A DNA stretch of 64,000 nt from Nonomuraea sp. SYSU D8015 (GTDB lineage Bacteria > Actinomycetota > Actinomycetes > Streptosporangiales > Streptosporangiaceae). Each line of letters starts with the position of its first letter. The first letter of the stretch is position 1. The translations under genes and the position numbers were made by a program. Of this stretch, positions 31,208 to 39,620 are shown piece by piece. The notes below the pieces were generated by a model that was not told where the DNA came from, ran no database searches, and saw only the letters and a program-made list of their open reading frames with translations. Location of the stretch: positions 62,001 to 126,000 of the forward strand of contig NZ_VJYI01000010.1 in assembly GCF_008065375.1 (NCBI RefSeq), in the 5' to 3' direction.

Positions 31208-34063
31208 GTGAGATGGCTGCTCGCGGTGACGGCCCTGTGGGTTCTGCTCGGGCTGCTGCCTCTGGCGCTGCTGACCTCCTCCAGCATCTCCCTGGCCGAG
31301 GGGGCGATGCAGGACGAGGTCGTCGACCGGGTCAAGACCACCGCGTCGGTGAGCCAGGTCGTGGTGCAGCAGCAGATGGACTCGCTCAAGCAGCTCGTCA
31401 CCGCGTTCGCGCCGCGCGTGCGCGACTCGGTCGCGCACCCCACGCCCGAGGCCCTGCGCGACCACCTCGGTGAGCTGAAGCGGATGCGCGACGGCATCAG
31501 CGGGGTCATGCTGGTCTCGCCGGAAGGCGACATGCTCGTCGCCGAGCCACGCAGCGCGCTGCCCCCGGACATCCGCAACACCGACTGGTTCGACGCGGTC
31601 CGCGACGGGCGGCAGACCCACGTCTCCCAGGCCTACACCCCCACGATGCAGGACGTCTCCAGGGCCGTCGCCGTGGCCGCGCCGATCCCGAGCGCCGACG
31701 GCACGCGCATGCTCGGCATCCTCACCGTCGTCTACAGCCTGGACGCCATCCAGAAGTTCGCCCAGGAGGCCGCCGACGCCCAGGACATCCAGCTACTGAT
31801 CACCGACCAGGCCGGCGTGCTCGTCGCCGACCCCAGCAGGAAGCTGTACGCCCTCACCTCGCTGCGCGAGGACCCGCGCGTGGACGCGGCGCTCGCCGGC
31901 CGCACCTGGAGCGGCTCCTTCCGCGGCATCGACGGCAACGTCGTGTCGGCGTCGGAGCCCATCCGCGGCATCGGCTGGACGGTCACCGCCGAGGTCTCCG
32001 CCGCCGAGGCCCTCGCCTCCGCCGAGAAACTCCGCGGCAACGTGCTGACCATCGCCGCCCTGCTCGCCGTGCTCATCCTCGCCGGCCTGGGCATACAGAT
32101 CCACACCACGCGCGGCCGCCGCCGGGCGCAGGCCACCCTGGCCACCTACGCCGACGAGCTGGCCGCCGCCAGGGACGAGGCCGTCAACGCCTCCAGCGCC
32201 AAGTCCGAGTTCCTGGCCAAGATCAGCCACGAGATCCGCACCCCGATCGCCGGCGTGCTCGGCATGAACTCCCTGCTCATGGGCACCCGGCTGGACGACG
32301 AGCAGCGCCACTACGCCACCACCGCCCAGGAGTCGGCCCAGAACGTGCTGCGCCTGCTCGACGACTTCCTCGACCTGTCCAGGATCGAGGCGGGCCACCT
32401 GCAGGTCGAGGACACCCCGTTCGACCTGCCCCGGCTCTGCGACGAGGTGGTGGCGCCGCTCGCGCCGCTCGCCTACGCGCAGGGCCTCTGGCTCACGCTG
32501 CGGCTCGACGAGCACGTGCCCCGGCAGGTGTCGGGCGATCCGGCGCGGCTGCGGCAGATCCTCACGAACCTGGTCGGCAACGCGCTGAAGTTCACCGTCC
32601 AGGGCGGCGTCGACCTGCACGTCGCCCTCGACGAGGGGGCGGCGGGCGACTCGCGGGTGACGCTCAGGTTCGCCGTCTCCGACACCGGCATCGGCGTCGG
32701 CCCCGACGACCGGGAGCGGGTCTTCGGCGTCTTCCGGCAGGTCGACTCGCCGATCACGCGCCGGACCGGCGGCAGCGGCCTGGGCCTGGCCATCGCCAGG
32801 CAGCTCACCGAGCTCATGGGCGGGGACATCGGGCTCGACAGCGTCGAGGGGGTGGGCAGCCGGTTCTGGGTCCGGCTGCCGGTCGACGTCCTGACGTGGT
32901 CCGAGCCGGGGGCCGGGGCACTGGAGGGGCGGCGCGCGCTCGTCGCCGACCCGCGTCCCGAGGACCTGGCGCTGGCCGGGCGGTTCCTGTCCGACGCGGG
33001 GCTCGCCGTGGAGGAGACCAGGGACGCCCGGTCCGCGCTGGCCCGGCTGCGCGACGCCGCGGCGGGCGGCGACCCGTACGAGCTGGCGGTCGTCGCCCTC
33101 GACCTCGGCTCCGAGCAGCTCGGCCCGGAGGAGCCCGCCCACGACGGCCAGGCCGTGTCGCTGGCGCACGCGATACTCAGCGATCCGCTGCTCCAGGCCA
33201 CCAGCGTCGTCGTGGTCGTCACGCCCGGGCGGGCGCGCTTCGCCTGGCCGGGCGCCGCCGGCGACCGCGCCGTGCAGTCGATCACCCGGCCGCTGAGCCG
33301 CCGGCGCCTGCTCGCGGCCGTCGAGAACGCGCTCGGCACCGGCGAGAGCCCTGGGGAGCCGCGCGAGGGCGCGGCGGACGCCGCGGGCGCGTCCGGGGGA
33401 GCACGGATCCTGGTCGCCGAGGACGACGAGGTCAGCCGCCAGGTGGCGATGCTCGTCCTGCGGCAGGCCGGGCACGAGGTCGACACCGTCGACGACGGCG
33501 AGCAGGCCGTGCGCGCCGTGCTGGACGGCTGCTACGACCTGGTGTTCATGGACTGCCAGCTGCCCGTGCTCGACGGCCTGGCCGCGACCGCCGAGATCAG
33601 GAGCCGCGAGGAGACGCACACCCCGATCATCGCCATGACGGCCGCCGCGATGCCGGACGACCGGATCAGGTGCCTGTCGGCGGGCATGGACGACCACCTG
33701 GCCAAGCCGGTGGACTGGCCGCGGGTGCTCGCCCGGATCCCCGAGTGGGCGGCGTACGCCGACCTCCCGCCCGAGCTGGCGGGCCTGTCGCCGGAGGCTG
33801 TCGCGGACGTCGCGCAGGCGTACCTGGCGACCGCCCGGCGGACGTTCGAGGACCTGCGCCGGGCGGCGCGGGAGGGGGACCTGCCGGAGGTGGCCGCTCT
33901 CGCGCACCGGCTCAAGGGCAGCTGCGCCACTGTGGGCGCGGGCCGTGAGGCCGAGCTGTGCCGGGACATCGAGGATCTGGCGCGTGCGGGGGCCGTGGAT
34001 CAGGAACTCGTCGAGGAACTGGACGAGTTGCTCAAGGTCACCCCGGCATGGATGAACAACTGA
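31208..34063 (+). CDS. Hybrid sensor histidine kinase with HPt domain
   Basis: The 951-residue membrane kinase has this domain order: N-terminal helix (residues 1-25), extracytoplasmic dCache-like sensor (about 30-275, e.g. MLVSPEGDMLVAEPRS), second helix (278-298) and HisKA with H341 in FLAKISHEIRTPIAGV. A HATPase follows (LTNLVGNALKF; VSDTGIGVGPDD; GSGLGLAIARQL), then a degenerate receiver (around 575-690), a complete receiver with D782 in LVFMDCQLPVLDG and an HPt with H900 in LAHRLKGSCATVG. The first receiver lacks the usual acidic pocket and is probably structural. The GTG start has GGGAGA upstream. It is divergent from its probable partner regulator. Confidence 0.9.
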   Translation: MRWLLAVTALWVLLGLLPLALLTSSSISLAEGAMQDEVVDRVKTTASVSQVVVQQQMDSLKQLVTAFAPRVRDSVAHPTPEALRDHLGELKRMRDGISGVMLVSPEGDMLVAEPRSALPPDIRNTDWFDAVRDGRQTHVSQAYTPTMQDVSRAVAVAAPIPSADGTRMLGILTVVYSLDAIQKFAQEAADAQDIQLLITDQAGVLVADPSRKLYALTSLREDPRVDAALAGRTWSGSFRGIDGNVVSASEPIRGIGWTVTAEVSAAEALASAEKLRGNVLTIAALLAVLILAGLGIQIHTTRGRRRAQATLATYADELAAARDEAVNASSAKSEFLAKISHEIRTPIAGVLGMNSLLMGTRLDDEQRHYATTAQESAQNVLRLLDDFLDLSRIEAGHLQVEDTPFDLPRLCDEVVAPLAPLAYAQGLWLTLRLDEHVPRQVSGDPARLRQILTNLVGNALKFTVQGGVDLHVALDEGAAGDSRVTLRFAVSDTGIGVGPDDRERVFGVFRQVDSPITRRTGGSGLGLAIARQLTELMGGDIGLDSVEGVGSRFWVRLPVDVLTWSEPGAGALEGRRALVADPRPEDLALAGRFLSDAGLAVEETRDARSALARLRDAAAGGDPYELAVVALDLGSEQLGPEEPAHDGQAVSLAHAILSDPLLQATSVVVVVTPGRARFAWPGAAGDRAVQSITRPLSRRRLLAAVENALGTGESPGEPREGAADAAGASGGARILVAEDDEVSRQVAMLVLRQAGHEVDTVDDGEQAVRAVLDGCYDLVFMDCQLPVLDGLAATAEIRSREETHTPIIAMTAAAMPDDRIRCLSAGMDDHLAKPVDWPRVLARIPEWAAYADLPPELAGLSPEAVADVAQAYLATARRTFEDLRRAAREGDLPEVAALAHRLKGSCATVGAGREAELCRDIEDLARAGAVDQELVEELDELLKVTPAWMNN

Positions 34064-34076
34064 TAACGGCTGACGG

Positions 34077-34985
34077 TCAGTCGACGACGACGTCCAGGAA
34101 GATCGGTTTCTTGGCGGCGAGCAGCTCGTGCCCGTCCGCGTTCGTCATCTTCCAATAGATTTTGCAGCGGCCGGGGGAGTCGGCGGCGCGGACGCGTACC
34201 GAGATGTCGACGGACTCGCCCGGCCGGGCCTGGGAGATGCGCACCCGATCGGGGGCCCGGCACGGGGTGTCGTTGAGGCGGGTGAGATAGCGCCCCTCCC
34301 ACAGGACGGTGCCGGTGTTCCTGATCCGCCAGGTCTTGGTGAACTCCGTGCCCCTCTCCACCACCGTGCCGTCCGGGAAGGTGACGTCCCCCTCGAACGC
34401 GGAGTCGTCGCGCGGGGAGACGGCCTGCGGCGGGGCGCTGGGCTGCTCCTTCTCCGAGAGCAGCGGGGCGAGCCAGGCGAAGAGGGCGGCGGCGACGCCG
34501 GCCGAGCCGATCGCGACGGCCGCGATCATGGTCGGTTTCATGGCAGGGGATCGGGGCTCTGGTCGCGCCGCCACGGGGGCCTCGGTCTCGGGGGTCTGGG
34601 TCTCGGTGTGCACGGTGCCCGCCGCCTGCTCCCAGCGGGCCCGCCACTCGCGCCTGGCCTCCTCGGCGTCCTGGCCCAGCCGGTCGACCGCGAGGACCCG
34701 GACGAACTCCCAGGTCGTCTCCCAGGTGGGCAGCACCTGTCCGCGCGCGGCGGCCGCCAGGGACGACTTCGAGGCCGCCGCGCCCAGGCGGGACGACATC
34801 TCCGCGAACGACGGATCGCCCGCCTCCGCCTTGAGCTCCCACAGCCGGTACGCGAGCGCCTCCACGGGGCCGGCGGCCGGATCAGGCCGGACCGGCCGTC
34901 GCCCGGGCCGTGCCCCACGCTCCGTCCACCGCTGGCCGGGCTCCTGCCGGGGGCCTGACGCCTCCGGTAATTCCGGCATCGTCAC
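34077..34985 (-). CDS. HTH-like, membrane, NBR1-like FW-domain protein
   Basis: This 302-residue protein has three parts. Residues ~40-125 look like the XRE-like N-terminal region seen in actinobacterial signalling proteins (LWELKAEAGDPSFAEMSSRL). After an acidic, proline-rich linker comes one membrane helix (TMIAAVAIGSAGVAAALFAW, about 150-170). The outer part (about 195-302) matches the Ig-like FW domain first described in NBR1, with FTKTWRIRNTGTVLWEGRYL and GESVDISVRVRAADSPGRCK. FW domains in autophagy receptors bind protein partners; the bacterial role is not known. ATG 34979 is an alternative start. It is convergent with the sensor kinase. Confidence 0.8.
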   Translation of the reverse strand: MTMPELPEASGPRQEPGQRWTERGARPGRRPVRPDPAAGPVEALAYRLWELKAEAGDPSFAEMSSRLGAAASKSSLAAAARGQVLPTWETTWEFVRVLAVDRLGQDAEEARREWRARWEQAAGTVHTETQTPETEAPVAARPEPRSPAMKPTMIAAVAIGSAGVAAALFAWLAPLLSEKEQPSAPPQAVSPRDDSAFEGDVTFPDGTVVERGTEFTKTWRIRNTGTVLWEGRYLTRLNDTPCRAPDRVRISQARPGESVDISVRVRAADSPGRCKIYWKMTNADGHELLAAKKPIFLDVVVD

Positions 34986-35004
34986 CTCCCCTGTCCGGCG
35001 CCGT

Positions 35005-35040
35005 CACCCGGCTGTGCCGACGACTCGGCACAGCCGGGTG
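35005..35040 (-). terminator. Perfect 16-bp hairpin
   Basis: CACCCGGCTGTGCCGA pairs perfectly with 35025-35040 around a CGAC tetraloop. It lies after the stop of the 35117-36135 gene pair and before the FW-protein gene, a terminator position. No T-run follows. Confidence 0.7.
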
Positions 35041-35066
35041 TTGCATCTGAGAGGGGATAAGATTAC

Positions 35067-35088
35067 CGGAATTGTCCAGATAATTCCG
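35067..35088. promoter_or_regulatory. Short inverted repeat, possible operator
   Basis: CGGAATT (35067-35073) and AATTCCG (35082-35088) are perfect 7-bp inverted arms, 15 bases centre to centre, upstream of the FW-protein gene. The AT-rich centre stands out from the surroundings. Confidence 0.35.
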
Positions 35089-35116
35089 AAATTCGCGGTC
35101 TACCTGGACGCTGCCG

Positions 35117-35632
35117 TCACTCGCCGGCGCACGCCCGGAACCCGTACTCGGCTGCGAAGGACCGCAGCGCCTTCTCGTTCTCGTCCGGTTCCAGGGACAG
35201 GTCCACCGCCTGCTTCGCCTCGGCGTCCCGGCCCCCGCGCAGGGCGGCCTCCGCGTGTCCGCTGAGTTCGCGCAGGCTCGCGGCCAGCGCCCTGGCGGGC
35301 GCGTGGAACATCTCCCGCACCCGCGCGGCGTCGTCGCGGGGCGGCGCGATCGCCTCGATGGCGGCGACGGTCCCGGTCAGCGTCTCGGCCGCGCGGCGCA
35401 GCTCGTCCACCTCCTCGCGGAGGTTCGCGGGCGGCTCCTCGTGGAGATCCGACCGCCGGGTCGCCTGCTCGCACACGGCGTCCACGGCGGCGATGTACCG
35501 CCTCTTGACGTCCGCGTACGGCTCCTGCTCCGCCACCGAGACCGCCGCCCACAGGACGAGGGCCAGAACCGTCACGACGGCGCCGACGATCAGGCTCCAC
35601 GTCGGAACGGCTCTCTTCTTCGGGGTCAACAC
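35117..35632 (-). CDS. Single-pass membrane protein of unknown function
   Basis: From GTG 35632 the protein is 171 residues. It has a short basic N-terminus (MLTPKKRAVPTW), one helix (SLIVGAVVTVLALVLWAAVS) and an outer helical domain with heptad-like repeats (NLREEVDELRRAAETLTGTV). The C-terminus ends AEYGFRACAGE. Two cysteines could form one disulfide. The start overlaps the stop of the upstream secreted protein gene by seven bases, so the two are co-translated. I do not recognise a family. Confidence 0.65.
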   Translation of the reverse strand: MLTPKKRAVPTWSLIVGAVVTVLALVLWAAVSVAEQEPYADVKRRYIAAVDAVCEQATRRSDLHEEPPANLREEVDELRRAAETLTGTVAAIEAIAPPRDDAARVREMFHAPARALAASLRELSGHAEAALRGGRDAEAKQAVDLSLEPDENEKALRSFAAEYGFRACAGE

Positions 35633-36135
35633 CGGATCCGGCGCTCCTCCGACCGCTTGTACAGGGTGGCCGTCTTGCTGCCGCGCAGGACGGAGTAAAG
35701 ATGCACCTTCGTCTGGTTGCGGTAGAGCTGGCTGCCGCCCGAGCACTTCCACGTGGCGGTCGTCGTCACCGTGAACGCCTCCCGCCCCTTCTTCTCCTCG
35801 TCGGTGGCCTTCGTCCGCCAGAAGCCGAGCCCGCGGTACTGCTGCAGGCTCGTCTTGACCACGGACTGGCGGCCCCACTCGCCCTTCTCGCAGTGGACCT
35901 GCCGGCTGGTCGTGATGTACCTGCCGGTCCGGTACGGGGTCTTGATGCGATGCCAGCCCTTGCAGCGGTCGTGGTAGCCGATCCGCAGCTTCGACTTCGC
36001 CGACCAGCCCGGCGCCAGAGCGGCCGAAGCCGCGCCGTCCGCGGTCTCGGCGCTCGCCGCGGACCCCGCCATGAGCTGGGTCGCGGTCAGCCCGACGACG
36101 AGAACCGCGCCTGCGATCCCTTTTCGTCCGATCAC
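35626..36135 (-). CDS. Secreted basic protein of unknown function
   Basis: The 169-residue precursor starts MIGRKGIAGAVLVVGLTATQ with a clear signal peptide and an ASA cleavage site near residue 29. The mature protein is rich in Lys, Arg, Thr and Tyr (LRIGYHDRCKGWHRIKTPYR) and has four cysteines including the last residue. The pattern suggests a beta-rich, disulfide-stabilised secreted protein. A GGAGAT sits upstream of the ATG. It forms an operon with the small membrane protein. No known family is evident. Confidence 0.65.
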   Translation of the reverse strand: MIGRKGIAGAVLVVGLTATQLMAGSAASAETADGAASAALAPGWSAKSKLRIGYHDRCKGWHRIKTPYRTGRYITTSRQVHCEKGEWGRQSVVKTSLQQYRGLGFWRTKATDEEKKGREAFTVTTTATWKCSGGSQLYRNQTKVHLYSVLRGSKTATLYKRSEERRIRC

Positions 36136-36732
36136 CGGATCTCCTTTCCAAGAAATCCTCTGTGCTTTCCGACTCGGGAATCCCCGATGAATCGCGCACG
36201 GCCGTTCAGTGCTTTATCCGCACACCGGCGCCGGGGAACGGCACAACTGTGACCGCCGCTGCCGGGAATCGGCAAGCGATCTGCCCCGTCCAACCGTCCA
36301 GACAATGTCCAGAGCGATCAGGACAACCAAAACCGCAGGTCAGGTCAGCATGAGCAATCGCAGCAAGGGGAGCAGCCGGAGCAGTCTCCGCAATCCAGAT
36401 GGCCCCGGCAATTGCAGCGCTCGTCGCCCGGGCGGCCGGCTCGCCTGCTCCATCTCGGCCGCCGATTTTCTGATCCAGCCGGGATTCTCATAGGAGGCGG
36501 TGAATGCCCGGTGGCAGCGTATCGTCTGACGAACCGCCGCGATGTCGGACGGCACAGCAGGGACCGGTATTTCTGCGCGGTCACCCGCCCGCCCCGCGGG
36601 CTACGGTTCCGGCAGCAGGCCGGAGGTGTCCCCCGTTCGCCTCCGGCCTGAACCACTTCCGGTTTCCCGCCATAGAGGTCGGCGGCCCGCCCCCATGGCG
36701 GGCCGGGCCGCCGCTGCCTAGCGTGGGCCGAC
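36136..36732. other. Long intergenic region with two hairpins
   Basis: I see no well-supported gene in these 597 bases. Two structures stand out: an 11-bp perfect stem CAGGCCGGAGG (36616-36626 with 36640-36650), and nested stems at 36681-36712 (GGCGGCCC with GGGCCGCC; inner GGCCCGCC with GGCGGGCC). Just before the ABC exporter start, TAGCGT (36719-36724) is a likely -10 box that leaves an almost leaderless transcript. A perfect AGGAGG at 36492-36497 precedes an ATG at 36504, but the frame it opens runs out of phase into the exporter gene. A 48-codon cysteine-rich minus-strand frame (36345-36491) is discussed as a finding. Confidence 0.5.
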
Positions 36733-37647
36733 GTGATCAGTTTGAAGGGCTTGAGCAAGCGGTACGGCGACCGGCTGGTCGTCGACGACCTGTCGCTGGA
36801 GCTGAAGCCGGGCACGGTGACCGGCTTCCTCGGGCCGAACGGGGCGGGCAAATCAACGACGATGCGGCTTGTCCTGGGGCTCGACCACCCGACGTCGGGC
36901 ACGGCGCTGATCGGTGGCGTGCCGTACCACGAGATCAGGAACCCGCTGCGCACGGTGGGCGCGCTGCTCGACGCGCGGGCCCTGCACCCCGGCCGCAGCG
37001 GGTACGCGCACCTGGTGGCGCTCGCGCGCAGCAACGGCATCCCCCGGCGGCGCGTGACCGAGGTGCTGGAGACCGTCGGCCTGGCGGGCGCGGCCCGCAA
37101 GCGCGCCGGGACGCTGTCGCTGGGCATGAGCCAGCGGCTCGGCATCGCGGCGGCCCTGCTGGGGGATCCCGAGGTGCTGATGTTCGACGAACCCGTCAAC
37201 GGCCTGGACCCTGACGGGGTGCGGTGGGTGCGGGGCCTCATGAGGTCGCTGGCCGGAGAGGGCCGCACCGTGTTCGTCTCCAGCCACCTCATGAGCGAGA
37301 TGCAGCTGACCGCCGACCACCTGGTGGCGATCGGGAAGGGGCGGCTCATCATGGACGCGCCGCTGGCGGAGGTCATCGCCGGGAGCTCGCTGACGGCCGT
37401 GGTCGTGCGTACCCCGCACGCCAGGGAGCTGGCCGTGCGGCTGCGCGCCGCCGGCGCCGAGGTGACGCGCTCCGGCGAGAACGAGCTGGTCGCCACCGGA
37501 ACGCCCATCGAGCGGGTGGGCGACCTGGCCCACGAGGCCGGGATCAGGCTCCACGAGCTGCGCACCCGGGAGGCGTCGCTGGAGCAGGCGTATCAGGAGC
37601 TGACCGAGCAGAGCGTCGAGTACGGCGCGGGAAGGGCGGGGGCGTGA
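36733..37647 (+). CDS. ABC exporter ATPase, BcrA/CcmA type
   Basis: The 304-residue ATPase has Walker A FLGPNGAGKSTTMRLVLG, signature LSLGMSQRLGIA (with Met where Gly is usual), Walker B VLMFDEPVNGLDPDGVRW and switch histidine VFVSSHLMSEM. The ~80-residue C-terminal extension is typical of drug, lantibiotic or bacitracin-type exporters. The GTG start lies eight bases after a TAGCGT -10 box, suggesting a leaderless message. The permease gene overlaps by four bases, and a two-component system follows. Confidence 0.92.
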   Translation: MISLKGLSKRYGDRLVVDDLSLELKPGTVTGFLGPNGAGKSTTMRLVLGLDHPTSGTALIGGVPYHEIRNPLRTVGALLDARALHPGRSGYAHLVALARSNGIPRRRVTEVLETVGLAGAARKRAGTLSLGMSQRLGIAAALLGDPEVLMFDEPVNGLDPDGVRWVRGLMRSLAGEGRTVFVSSHLMSEMQLTADHLVAIGKGRLIMDAPLAEVIAGSSLTAVVVRTPHARELAVRLRAAGAEVTRSGENELVATGTPIERVGDLAHEAGIRLHELRTREASLEQAYQELTEQSVEYGAGRAGA

Positions 37648-38435
37648 GCACGTTGTGGCAGGCGGCCGGGGCCGAATGGGCGAAGCTGTGGTCGGTGCGG
37701 TCCACGTGGTGGTGCCTGGCCGCCGCAGCGGGCCTGATGGTGCTCGCCGCCGTGACGCTGGGCGGCGCGACCGCGACGGAGGCCCTGCGCGGGGAGGGCC
37801 CGGCCGTGCCGGTCGTGGCGAGCGAGCCGGTGGTCTCGGCCACGTCGTTCGCCCAGTTCGCGCTGGTGGCGGCGGCGATGCTGGCGATCACCGCCGAGTA
37901 CGCCTCCGGCTCCATCCGCGTCACGCTGCAGGCCGTCCCCGTCCGCGGCGTGATGCTGGCGGCGAAGGCGCTGGTGGTGGCACCGGTGATGGCGGCGGCG
38001 GGCGTGCTGTCGGGCGCGGTGGCGACGGCGGCGGTCTACCTGCTGCTGTCGCTGGACGCCTTCCGCGGGCTCGTCGTGCTGCCGATCGGGGAAGTCGTGC
38101 CCGATCTGCTGGGCGTGGGCGGGTTCTTCGCGTTCGTGTCGGTGATGACCCTGGGGGTGGGCGCCGCCGTCCGCAGTGCGGCAGGGACGCTGACGGTGGT
38201 GTTCATGCTGCTCCTGGGGCTGCCGCTGATGATGCTGATGACCGGCAGCCAGGTGGCGCTGGACGCGTCGCTGCGCATGCCGACGTTCGCCGGGCTGGCC
38301 TTCATGGGCAGCACCGACAACATGACCGGCGGGCCGATGCCGTACTCGGCGGGGGAGGGCCTGGCCTGGCTGGCCGCCTGGACGGCGGCGGCGCTGGCAG
38401 CGGGCCACGCCGTGCTGCGCCGCCGCGACGCCTAG
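37644..38435 (+). CDS. ABC exporter permease, ABC-2 type
   Basis: This 263-residue permease has six helices, beginning MSTLWQAAGAEWAKLWSVRS as is usual for ABC-2 membrane subunits. The segment ITAEYASGSIRVTLQAVPVR is the conserved element after helix two. The GTG start overlaps the ATPase stop (GTGA). The stop codon TAG doubles as the start of a -10 box for the kinase gene. The substrate is probably an antibiotic or lipid, by family only. Confidence 0.88.
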   Translation: MSTLWQAAGAEWAKLWSVRSTWWCLAAAAGLMVLAAVTLGGATATEALRGEGPAVPVVASEPVVSATSFAQFALVAAAMLAITAEYASGSIRVTLQAVPVRGVMLAAKALVVAPVMAAAGVLSGAVATAAVYLLLSLDAFRGLVVLPIGEVVPDLLGVGGFFAFVSVMTLGVGAAVRSAAGTLTVVFMLLLGLPLMMLMTGSQVALDASLRMPTFAGLAFMGSTDNMTGGPMPYSAGEGLAWLAAWTAAALAAGHAVLRRRDA

Positions 38436-38438
38436 ACT
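38433..38438 (+). promoter_or_regulatory. -10 box of the kinase/regulator operon inside a stop codon
   Basis: TAGACT begins with the permease stop codon TAG and ends six bases before the kinase GTG. This gives a probable leaderless second promoter for the two-component genes. Confidence 0.5.
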
Positions 38439-38444
38439 CGGCCC

Positions 38445-39620
38445 GTGTCAGTCGACCAGGCGTCCGTGTCCGAACACGGCCGGCGGATCGCGCGGGCCCT
38501 GACCGGCGTCCTCCTGGGCATGGCGCTCGCCGCCGCCGAGCTGGCCTTCCTCTGCGTGGCGTGGCCCGCGTCCCTGCTCCCCGCGGCGCGCCCGGCCGTC
38601 GCCCGCGGCCTGGCCCGGCTCACGGCCGCGGAACGCGCCCGGCTCTCCCGATGGCTCGGCCACGAGACGGGCGGCGGCGCGGGCGGGCACGCCTTCCTCG
38701 CCGCCCGCGCCGCGCTCGGCCTGCTCGGCGGCTACGTGTGCGCGGCCGCCCTGTTCCTCACCGGCCTGCTGCTGCTCGGCGGGCTGTGGGACCTGACCTG
38801 GGGCGACCAGGAGCCGGTGCCCGTGGACCTGCCCGGAGTCAAGATCGTCACCTCCAGCGGCGTGCTCGGCCTGACCGGCGGCCTGGTGCTGCTGGCGGTG
38901 ACCGTCCTGCTGTTCCTGGCCGTCGGGTCGCTCGAACGGCGGCTGGCCGCCCGCTTCCTCGGCCCCGACCGCCAGGAGCGGCTGCGCAGGCGCGTCGCCG
39001 AGCTGACCGCCACCCGCTCCGGCATCGTCAAGGCCGTGGACGACGAGCGCCGCAGGATCGAACGCGACCTGCACGACGGCGTCCAGCAGCGCGGCGTGGC
39101 CCTGGCCATGCTGCTCGGCCGCGCCCGGCACACCCGCGACCAGGACAGGACCGCCGAACTCGTCGCCCAGGCGTACACCGAGTCGCGCCGCCTCCTCGAC
39201 GAGCTGCGCAGCGTGGCCTGGCGGATCTACCCGACGGCACTCGACGAGCTGGGGCTGCGCGCCGCGCTGGCCGGCGTCGCCGAGCGGGCGGGCGTGCCGG
39301 TCACCGTCCATTTCGGGCTCGCCGAACGGCCCGTCTCCGAGGTCGAGACCGCGCTCTACTTCGTGGCCCGCGAGGCCATCACCAACGCCGTCAAGCACGC
39401 CGGGGCACGTGACATCCTGGTCGTGTTGAGCGAGGACGAGCGGACGGTGAGCGTGGCGATCTCCGACGGCGGCAAGGGCGGCGCCGACCCCGCGGGCGGC
39501 GGCCTGTCCGGGCTGGCCAGGCGCGTGCTGGCGCTGGACGGCGAGCTCACCGTGGACAGCCCGCCCGGCGGCCCCACCAAGATCGTTGCCCGGCTGCCGA
39601 AGGCGGCCCCGTGCGGGTGA
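38445..39620 (+). CDS. NarL-type sensor histidine kinase
   Basis: The 391-residue kinase has an N-terminal membrane part with about four helices (MALAAAELAFLCVAWPASLL; GYVCAAALFLTGLLLLGGLW; GLTGGLVLLAVTVLLFLAVG) and little outer sequence. HisKA_3 carries H210 in ERRRIERDLHDGVQQR. The ATPase domain includes REAITNAVKHAGARDI and GGLSGLARRVLALDG. Such intramembrane-sensing kinases often work with ABC exporters like the one upstream to sense cell-envelope antibiotics. It overlaps the regulator gene by 10 bases. Confidence 0.92.
   Translation: MSVDQASVSEHGRRIARALTGVLLGMALAAAELAFLCVAWPASLLPAARPAVARGLARLTAAERARLSRWLGHETGGGAGGHAFLAARAALGLLGGYVCAAALFLTGLLLLGGLWDLTWGDQEPVPVDLPGVKIVTSSGVLGLTGGLVLLAVTVLLFLAVGSLERRLAARFLGPDRQERLRRRVAELTATRSGIVKAVDDERRRIERDLHDGVQQRGVALAMLLGRARHTRDQDRTAELVAQAYTESRRLLDELRSVAWRIYPTALDELGLRAALAGVAERAGVPVTVHFGLAERPVSEVETALYFVAREAITNAVKHAGARDILVVLSEDERTVSVAISDGGKGGADPAGGGLSGLARRVLALDGELTVDSPPGGPTKIVARLPKAAPCG

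Noticed and set aside
36504..37214. A 236-codon frame behind a perfect AGGAGG
   Set aside because: Most of it overlaps the ABC ATPase in the wrong frame and becomes Arg-rich. The Shine-Dalgarno match may be chance.
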